A stretch of DNA of 20,530 nt from DATAQC01 sp038232455 (GTDB lineage: Bacteria; Actinomycetota; Acidimicrobiia; Acidimicrobiales; AC-14). The notes under the pieces were generated by a model that saw only the letters and a program-made list of their open reading frames with translations, was not told where the DNA came from and did not search any database. Below are positions 16,041 through 20,530 of the stretch, piece by piece; position 1 is the first letter of the stretch; each line of letters starts with the position of its first letter. The DNA is taken from the NCBI GenBank assembly GCA_038232455.1, contig JBBSHU010000053.1, positions 1 through 20,530 on the forward strand. The letters run 5' to 3'. The translations under genes and the position numbers were made by a program.

Positions 16041-16358
16041 TCAGGCGACATCAGGAGGAAGTAACTCGCCCAGGCGGGAGAAGAAGGCGGACCGGGCCAG
16101 CACGGTGGTGCAGCCGGCCGCCCGGGCCGAGTCCATGAGCTCGCGTTCGGTGTGGTTGGCGAAGCCGATCACCGGGCCGGCCAGGGTGGGGACCACCTCG
16201 AGCACACCGGCGCGCGTGAGGTCGACGACGACCAGGTCGGCGTCGGCGGCGGCGGCCGGCAGTGCGGCCAGGTCGCCCACGAAGGTGATCGCTCTCCCCG
16301 CCGCCGTCACCCGGGAGCGGTCCATGAGGTCGGGCACATAGGCCACGATCCGGCTCAA
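16041..16358 (-). CDS. Degenerate receiver-like protein, coupled to upstream gene
   Basis: With a TTG start at 16358 the protein is 105 residues, beginning (M)SRIVAYVPDLMDRSR. It alternates strands and helices like a CheY fold: VVVDLTRAG puts D46 at the phospho-acceptor position, GFANHTE forms the fourth strand, and VLARSAFF has Arg89 where receivers have Lys. The N-terminal acidic pair of true receivers is missing, so it is probably a non-phosphorylated pseudo-receiver; it could be another alpha/beta fold. TTG is preferred because its TTGA overlaps the upstream stop (TGA 16357-16355) and the family-like sequence begins there; an ATG at 16409 would overlap the upstream gene by 55 bp. Confidence 0.6.
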   Translation of the reverse strand: MSRIVAYVPDLMDRSRVTAAGRAITFVGDLAALPAAAADADLVVVDLTRAGVLEVVPTLAGPVIGFANHTERELMDSARAAGCTTVLARSAFFSRLGELLPPDVA

Positions 16359-16810
16359 CTGGCTGCCTGGTGACGCTGACGGTGGGTCCATGCCTTGGCC
16401 GCTCCCCACGCCATGCCCGGCTCGGCCAGGGCGGGGTCGACGTCGGCGAAGGTGGCGGGCGCAAGATCGTAGACGTCGTCGGGGAAGAGGCGGACCTGGG
16501 CCTCGTCACGATCGACCGGTGGCACCCCGGCGGCGGCCAGGACGGCGGCCGGGTAGCTCACGGCCGTGCGCAGCAGGGCCAGGGGAGTGCTGCGCTGCTC
16601 GTCGATGTCGGCGTCGAGCAGGGCGCGGATTTGGGGCCCGACCTCGGCCCGGGCGCGCGAGGCGGCCTCGATGGTCGCCGCCGCGACCCACTCCGGCGGG
16701 GGCCCGTCGGGGTCGTTGTCTCCGGGGAGCCGGCGAGCGACGGAGCGCTCGACCCAGCCGGGCAGGGCGCCCTCGATCGCATCGGCCAGCGCCGTAGCAT
16801 GCTCGCGCAT
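16355..16810 (-). CDS. Conserved-looking protein of unknown function (helical, soluble)
   Basis: A 151-residue cytosolic protein starting MREHATALADAIEGALPGWVERSV. It is mostly helical and Ala-rich, with GPQIRALLDADIDEQRSTPLALLRTAV in the middle and PALAEPGMAWGAAKAWTHRQRH at the C-terminus. I know similar sequences as uncharacterised actinobacterial proteins but no function. The internal ATG at 16810 is chosen over one 14 codons upstream because the protein-like sequence begins there and a CAGGAT hexamer lies 6 nt before it. It is followed, with a TTGA overlap, by the receiver-like gene, so the pair is probably one operon. It is divergent from the DUF427 genes. Confidence 0.65.
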   Translation of the reverse strand: MREHATALADAIEGALPGWVERSVARRLPGDNDPDGPPPEWVAAATIEAASRARAEVGPQIRALLDADIDEQRSTPLALLRTAVSYPAAVLAAAGVPPVDRDEAQVRLFPDDVYDLAPATFADVDPALAEPGMAWGAAKAWTHRQRHQAAS

Positions 16811-16816
16811 CCCACT

Positions 16817-16822
16817 ATCCTG
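16817..16822 (-). promoter_or_regulatory. Candidate leaderless -10 element (CAGGAT)
   Basis: On the minus strand CAGGAT is followed by AGTGGG and then ATG at 16810. It matches -10 consensus positions 2 and 6 and has the same 6-nt spacing as the lhr and PAC2 elements. Confidence 0.35.
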
Positions 16823-16879
16823 CCCCACTTCGACCGGCCGGCCCATCGCCAAGGTGGGTCACCGCAGGGAGAGCCACGA

Positions 16880-17377
16880 ATGACGAAACCGGAGCCGATC
16901 CCCCCCGGGCCCGGCCAGGAGTCGGTCTGGGACTATCCGCGCCCGCCGCGCCTGGAGGCGGTCCGTCACCAGGTCGAGGTCATCCTCGGTGGTGAGACCA
17001 TCGCTCTCACCTTGGAGCCGTTGCGGGTCCTGGAGACCAGCCACCCGCCCGGGTTCTACCTCCCACTCGACAGCATCGTTCCCGGCATCCTCACTCCCAC
17101 CGGCCGCACGTCGTTCTGCGAGTTCAAGGGTGTGGCCGCCTATCTCAGCGTCTCAATGAAGGGCCAGACGGCCCCCGACGGGGCATGGACCTACGAGCAC
17201 CCGTCGGCCGGCTACGAGGCCATGGCCGGTTACGTGTCGTTCTACCCGGGCCTCATGGAGGTGTGCCTCGTCGACGGCGAGTACGTCGAGGCCCAGCCCG
17301 GCGGCTTCTACGGCGGCTGGATCACCGGCAGCGTCGTCGGACCGTTCAAGGGAGGGCCTGGCACGGCCGGCTGGTAG
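16880..17377 (+). CDS. DUF427 domain protein
   Basis: A 165-residue DUF427 protein. The domain spans about residues 30-150: VEVILGGETIALTLEPLRVLETSHPPGFYLPL, then RTSFCEFKGVAAYLSV, then AWTYEHPSAGYEAMAGYVSFYPG. The N-terminus (ESVWDYPRPPRLE) is the usual lead-in. DUF427 has a small beta-rich fold with no settled biochemical role. The ATG at 16880 is fixed by AGGGAGAG (16866-16873) 6 nt upstream; the frame extends upstream but only as a shadow of the opposite-strand gene. A second DUF427 gene follows 30 bp downstream, probably in the same operon. Confidence 0.9.
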   Translation: MTKPEPIPPGPGQESVWDYPRPPRLEAVRHQVEVILGGETIALTLEPLRVLETSHPPGFYLPLDSIVPGILTPTGRTSFCEFKGVAAYLSVSMKGQTAPDGAWTYEHPSAGYEAMAGYVSFYPGLMEVCLVDGEYVEAQPGGFYGGWITGSVVGPFKGGPGTAGW

Positions 17378-17395
17378 GGACGGTGGCGGCGACGT

Positions 17396-17401
17396 CAGGA
17401 T
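17396..17401 (+). promoter_or_regulatory. CAGGAT element before the second DUF427 gene (-10 or ribosome site)
   Basis: CAGGAT is followed by GAGGCC and ATG at 17408, the same layout as at 16810. The sequence AGGATGAGG also serves as a plausible Shine-Dalgarno, so a leaderless promoter and a ribosome-binding site cannot be told apart here. Confidence 0.3.
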
Positions 17402-17407
17402 GAGGCC

Positions 17408-18118
17408 ATGACTCTCACCATGGGAAGTGGCCCGTTCGGACATCAGCCCGCCGGAACCTTCAACTTCGTGCCGCCGGAAACGGTGGTGTTCGTCGAGCCT
17501 CTCGCCCGGCGGGTACGAGCCGTCGTCGATGGTGTGACCGTCGTCGACAGCGAACGGGTCCGCCTCGTCTACGAGAGCCGGACGTTGCCGCACTACGCCT
17601 TCCCCGCCGACGATGTCTCCGTTACCGTCGCCGATGAGCCCGAACGGCACGCCGAGGGACACGTCCGGGTCGCGTGGGATGCCGTCGACTCCTGGTACGA
17701 AGAAGACGAGGAGGTCTTCGTCCACCCTCGCGACCCGTACCACCGCATCGACACCCTGGCCACGTCGCGCCGGGTGCGCATCCTCCTCGCCGGGGAGGTG
17801 CTGGCCGACTCCACCTCGGCCCGGGCGCTCTACGAGACAGGTCTGCCCATCCGCTACTACCTCCCCTTCCGCGACGTGCGGTTGGCGATGATCGGGCCCT
17901 CCGACACCGTCACCCAGTGTGCCTACAAGGGCTCGGCCCGGCACTGGTCGGCGAAGGCGGCCGACGGTGAGTCCTTCGACGTGGCCTGGACCTACGACGA
18001 CAGCGTCCGCCGGGAGGCGGAGGACGTCCGTGGGCGGATCGCGTTCTACAACGAGCGCACCGACGTCGAGATCGACGGCGTCACTCAGGAGCGGCCCCGG
18101 ACCCCCTGGTCCCGGTGA
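17408..18118 (+). CDS. Tandem (two-module) DUF427 protein
   Basis: A 236-residue protein with two DUF427 modules. Module 1 (about 33-115) has RRVRAVVDGVTVVDSERVRLVYESRTLPHYAFP and HVRVAWDAVDSWYEEDEEVFVHPRDPYHR; it is shortened. Module 2 (about 120-225) has RRVRILLAGEVLADSTSARALYETGLPIRYYLP, QCAYKGSARHWS and VAWTYDDSVRREAEDVRGRIAFYNERTDVEIDG. The two strongly parallel openings (RRVR-x5-G-x(5)-S ... RxLYE/LVYE-S/T ... YYxP/YAFP) point to an internal duplication. Function is unknown. It lies 30 bp after the single-module DUF427 gene and was probably generated by the same family expansion. Confidence 0.9.
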   Translation: MTLTMGSGPFGHQPAGTFNFVPPETVVFVEPLARRVRAVVDGVTVVDSERVRLVYESRTLPHYAFPADDVSVTVADEPERHAEGHVRVAWDAVDSWYEEDEEVFVHPRDPYHRIDTLATSRRVRILLAGEVLADSTSARALYETGLPIRYYLPFRDVRLAMIGPSDTVTQCAYKGSARHWSAKAADGESFDVAWTYDDSVRREAEDVRGRIAFYNERTDVEIDGVTQERPRTPWSR

Positions 18119-18130
18119 CGCTCGGCGTCA
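18116..18130. terminator. Small hairpin over the DUF427 stop codon
   Basis: TGACGC (18116-18121) and GCGTCA (18125-18130) form a perfect 6-bp stem with a TCG loop between convergent genes. The TGA stop of the DUF427 gene is part of the stem. There is no U-tract; it is a weak terminator candidate. Confidence 0.25.
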
Positions 18131-18147
18131 GGAACGAGGCCGGGACC

Positions 18148-18387
18148 TCACGACTCGACCACGTCGCCCAGCCGATCGACTTGGACGCCCTTCTGCTCCA
18201 ACCAGGAGATGGCCTCCTCGACGGCGTGGGGCTCGCCGGCCAACTCGCACACGATCCACCCAACCTTCTCCTCGATGTTCGCCCGGCGGATGTTGGGCAG
18301 GACGTCGAACTGGCGGTCGAGGCGGCCCAGGAGGGGCTGCTTTATGAGCTGTTCAGGGAAGGTCAGCTTGATCCGAACGGTAGCCAT
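18148..18387 (-). CDS. Stand-alone NIL domain protein
   Basis: A 79-residue protein starting MATVRIKLTFPEQLIKQPLLG. It matches the NIL domain, an ACT-like ferredoxin fold best known as the regulatory C-terminus of the methionine importer ATPase MetN and also found with ferredoxin domains in sulfur metabolism. Supporting motifs are VRIKLTFPEQLIKQPLLGRL, NIRRANIEEKVGWIVCELAGE and AISWLEQKGVQVDRLG. It has a single Cys (C47) in WIVCEL. The internal ATG is chosen because earlier in-frame sequence overlaps larE and is not protein-like. It begins 16 nt after the larE stop on the same strand, so the two are probably one transcript. A ligand-sensing or sulfur-related role is inferred only from the family. 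Confidence 0.85.
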   Translation of the reverse strand: MATVRIKLTFPEQLIKQPLLGRLDRQFDVLPNIRRANIEEKVGWIVCELAGEPHAVEEAISWLEQKGVQVDRLGDVVES

Positions 18388-18403
18388 CAGACCCGAAGCT
18401 TTG

Positions 18404-19264
18404 TCATGTCGACGGTCCCCGTCCACTCGGACGACCGGCGACGTGGGCGAGGTCGCCGTTTCCGTCGGCGGGGAGCGCGAGGGCATCGTTGAGATTGCCG
18501 GACCGGAAGCCCTCGAGATCGAGGGTCACATAGCGGTAACCGGCGCCCCGAACGGCGTCGACGACGGCCCGGCGTCGTTCCACCACGGCCTTCAGGTCGT
18601 CGGTGTCGACTTCTAGGCGGGCCAGGTCGCCGTAGTGGCGCACCCGCACCTGGGCGAACCCGAGGGCATGCAGGGCGCGCTCGGCGCGGCCCACCGTGGC
18701 GAGGGTGGTGACGGTGACCGGTGTGCCGTAAGGGACGCGGGAGGCCAGGCACGCTGCCGCGGGCTTGTCCCAGGTGCGCAGGCCGAGGATCCGTGACGTC
18801 TCCCGCACGTCGGCTTTGGTGAAGCCGGCGTCGACCAAGGGGAACGCCGCTCCTCTCGCCGCCGCGGCCTGCTGGCCGGGGCGGTGGTCGCCGAGGTCGT
18901 CGAGGTTTGTGCCCAGTACCACCGTGGCCCCCTCGGCCTCGGCAAGGGGGACGAGGGCGTCGAGCAGAGCCGACTTGCAGTGAAAGCATCGGTCGCCGCC
19001 GTTGGCCACGTAGTCGGGCCGTTCGAGCTCGTCGGTTTCCACCGCCGTCCAACGCAGGCCCCACTCCCCGGCCAGGGCGGCACAGTCGTGGCGTTCGCTG
19101 TCGGCGAGGGAGGCCGACACGGCTGTCACCGCGTGGGCCCCGGCCGCCCCGAGGGTGTCGTTGGCCACCCACGCCAGGAGGGCCGAGTCGGCACCGCCAC
19201 TGAAGGCCACGGTCACCCGCCCGATCTCACTCAGCCCCAGCCTCAGTCGCTGCAGGTCACCCAT
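18404..19264 (-). CDS. larE: LarE-type ATP-dependent sacrificial sulfur transferase
   Basis: A 286-residue PP-loop enzyme. In Lactobacillus plantarum, LarE adenylates the nickel-pincer nucleotide precursor and donates sulfur from its own Cys176. Here the PP-loop SGGADS is at 22-27, GDRCFHCK at 90-97 (C93, C96), and KPAAACLASRVPYG has C172 at the position equivalent to the sacrificial Cys. FRSGNLNDAL near the C-terminus is also typical. The length fits the family. A ~20-residue variable Gly/Arg-rich tail follows. ATG at 19264 has only a weak ribosome-binding site. larB, larC and larA are not in this window, so whether it serves NPN synthesis or another thiolation is open. It precedes the NIL gene. 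Confidence 0.9.
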   Translation of the reverse strand: MGDLQRLRLGLSEIGRVTVAFSGGADSALLAWVANDTLGAAGAHAVTAVSASLADSERHDCAALAGEWGLRWTAVETDELERPDYVANGGDRCFHCKSALLDALVPLAEAEGATVVLGTNLDDLGDHRPGQQAAAARGAAFPLVDAGFTKADVRETSRILGLRTWDKPAAACLASRVPYGTPVTVTTLATVGRAERALHALGFAQVRVRHYGDLARLEVDTDDLKAVVERRRAVVDAVRGAGYRYVTLDLEGFRSGNLNDALALPADGNGDLAHVAGRPSGRGPST

Positions 19265-19414
19265 GGGTCGCCACCCGATCAGGTTACCGGCGCGTCGGCG
19301 GCGCGGGCTCGTCAGCGAGAGACCCCTACCATCTTGGGCGTGGGGCGGTTTCGCTATCGGTCAAGCAGTTGATCAACGGCCGGCTCCGCGATGCCTTCGA
19401 CCGGTGACGCTCGA
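19265..19414. other. Divergent gap before larE and the methyltransferase remnant
   Basis: About 150 bp between larE and the first recognisable codons of the methyltransferase remnant. TAACCT lies on the minus strand about 17 nt before the larE ATG and could be a -10, but no matching -35 was found. The missing 5' end of the methyltransferase should be here; no protein-like sequence for it was seen. Confidence 0.3.
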
Positions 19415-20030
19415 GCTCGTCGCGGGGACGAGAGTGTTGACCCGCGAGCTCCTTGCGGCCGCCTCGGCCTCGGCCGAGGTGACGGCGACCGACGTGAACG
19501 ACGCAATGGTCGATTTTGGTCGGAGCCGGGCGCCGGGCGCGGTGTGGCGGCACGCCGACGCAAGATCTTCCCTTGGACGACGCCCAGTACGATCTCGTCG
19601 CCTGCCGGTTCGGCGTGATGTTCTTCCCCGACAAGCCGGTAGCTTTCGCCGAGGCCCGACGAGTGCTCAGACCCGACGGGAGATTGCTCATGAGCGCATG
19701 GGCCACCGTCGAGACACACGATTTTCAGTCCGCCCTCGTGGCCGGCCTCCAGCGCGCCTTTCCCGAGGAGCCGCCCACCTTCATGACTTCGATCCCGCAC
19801 GGGTATGCCGACGTCGATGTCGTCGTAGCCGATCTCAGGGCGCCGGCCTCCACTGCGTGGCTGTCGAGTCGGTGACGCTCGAAGGACACGCCGAGTCGGC
19901 CGCGGACCTCGCCTCGGGCTACTGCAACGGCACTCCTCTACGCGCCGAGATCGAAGCGCGTGGCGATTTCGCTACCGCGACGGCTGAGGTTGCCGCGGAG
20001 ATGGAGGAGCGCCTCGGTTCGGCGAGGTGA
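19407..20030 (+). pseudogene. Class I SAM-dependent methyltransferase pseudogene
   Basis: A methyltransferase can be read over two frames. Frame one: LELVAGTRVLTRELLAAAS (motif I, with Arg where the second conserved Gly of GTG should be), then VTATDVNDAMVDFGRSRAPG. A shift at about 19560 leads to QDLPLDDAQYDLVACRFGVMFFPDKP and RVLRPDGRLLMSAW (motifs II-III). A second shift at about 19840 returns to GLHCVAVESVTLEGHAESAADL and the end at TGA 20028-20030. The first shift fits a gain of one base or loss of two, and the second a loss of one. The N-terminal ~40 residues are also missing. Two frameshifts, a damaged SAM-binding Gly and the missing start mark it as decayed; sequencing error could explain the shifts but not the start. 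Confidence 0.8.
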
Positions 20031-20238
20031 CAGGTTCGATGACGGCGGACGTCTTCGAGGCCCGAGCTTCGTAAGAGAGGCATCCGTCCGATCGAGCCTC
20101 AGGCAACGTGAGGATGTCTGAGATGACCCAGCGCGACTAGTTTAGCTATGTCGTTCGTCTGACGAAAGTCGGCTGGATCGTCGTGGTCGTCTCGGTAGCC
20201 CGCCGCCCGGTGGCGCAAGCCGTAGCAGCCCCTACGAA
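20031..20238. other. Gap between methyltransferase remnant and hemQ
   Basis: About 208 bp with no supported gene. On the minus strand, 20238-20099 has a run that looks partly protein-like (AGYRDDHDDPADFRQTND ... LVALGHLRHPHVA, stop at 20099), using codons such as ATA, AAA and CTA that are rare in neighbouring genes. It could be a remnant of a foreign gene, but I cannot identify it. No terminator for hemQ was seen. Confidence 0.25.
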
Positions 20239-20530
20239 TCAGCCCAGGCCGATGCGCTGGAGGGCTTCTTCGATGGGGACCACGAGGCCGACGAGGAACG
20301 GACCGAACTCGGCGTACACCGACGAGGCCTCGTCGAAGCGCAGTTCGTGGACGCACGCCTTGATGGACACGACGTCGTCGGCGAACAGGGTGACGGCCCA
20401 CTCCCAGTCGTCGAGGCCGGTGGAGCCGGTGACCAGTTGCACGACCCGGCCACTGAACTCCCGGGCCTTCTTGCCGTGCCCGAACATGAGGCGTTCACGG
20501 TCCTCGTAGGGGAGCGCGTACCAGTTGCCC
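20239..20530 (-). CDS. hemQ: Coproheme decarboxylase HemQ / chlorite dismutase family, C-terminal part
   Basis: The last 96 residues of a chlorite dismutase-family protein; the gene runs off the window. NWYALPYEDRERLMFGHGKK, then VVQLVTGSTGLDDWEWAVTLF, VSIKACVHELRFDEASSVYAEFG and FLVGLVVPIEEAL match the C-terminal ferredoxin-like half of HemQ, which decarboxylates coproheme III to heme b in the actinobacterial and firmicute coproporphyrin pathway. The actinobacterial context favours HemQ over a chlorite-degrading enzyme, but the heme-ligand His and catalytic-site residues lie largely outside the window. It ends at TAG or TGA around 20239-20241, with a normal-looking C-terminus. Confidence 0.85.
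   Translation of the reverse strand, partial: GNWYALPYEDRERLMFGHGKKAREFSGRVVQLVTGSTGLDDWEWAVTLFADDVVSIKACVHELRFDEASSVYAEFGPFLVGLVVPIEEALQRIGLG

Noticed and set aside
16370..16879. Long N-terminal extension of the first DUF427 protein
   Set aside because: It is antisense to the 16355-16810 gene and lies upstream of a good ribosome-binding site at 16866-16873.
1..20530. tRNA, rRNA, CRISPR arrays, riboswitches, replication origin
   Set aside because: Looked for cloverleaf-like ends, regularly spaced repeats and known conserved RNA motifs by eye; none was seen.

Overview
This is a GC-rich window of the kind seen in Actinobacteria. The gene set suggests a member of the Acidimicrobiia or a close relative: a ~1,480-residue Lhr helicase, a PAC2 protein, DUF427 proteins, LarE, the C-terminus of a HemQ-type protein, and what look like leaderless promoters. 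The taxonomic call is inference from gene content, not a measurement.

Layout. (1) 1-2790: remains of a multistep phosphorelay. It holds a hybrid histidine kinase with two receivers whose PAS domain is cut at its 5' side, a separate HPt protein on the other strand, and a receiver-only fragment that stops at the lhr stop codon. (2) 2793-8674: lhr (minus), divergent from a PAC2 gene (plus) that overlaps a gene of unknown function. (3) 8675-10290: a decayed stretch with a possible transposase remnant, an ABC-2 permease pseudogene (one stop, two frameshifts), an intact universal stress protein gene, and a short membrane ORF that may be a truncated phosphodiester-glycosidase anchor. (4) 10327-13730: a translationally coupled pair, a polytopic membrane protein with an alkaline-phosphatase-like extracytoplasmic domain and a GT39/ArnT-like glycosyltransferase. 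(5) 13776-18118: an NTF2-like protein with a long acidic tail, a Nudix hydrolase divergent from a small Cys-rich protein, a coupled pair of uncharacterised genes (one a degenerate receiver), and two adjacent DUF427 genes carrying about three DUF427 modules. (6) 18148-20530: a larE-NIL gene pair, a frameshifted SAM-methyltransferase pseudogene, and the 3' end of hemQ.

How the genes work together. Three pairs look co-transcribed and coupled: the membrane phosphatase-like protein with the GT-C glycosyltransferase (ATGA overlap; envelope glycan or lipid work), the 165-aa protein with the degenerate receiver (TTGA overlap), and larE with a stand-alone NIL protein (16-nt gap; possible sulfur-transfer partnership). 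Five genes have a -10-like hexamer ending exactly 6 nt before the start codon, as expected for leaderless transcripts. No tRNA, rRNA, CRISPR array or complete mobile element was seen. The nearest thing to an undescribed system is the LarE-NIL pair, followed by the DUF427 cluster. Neither can be established from sequence alone.
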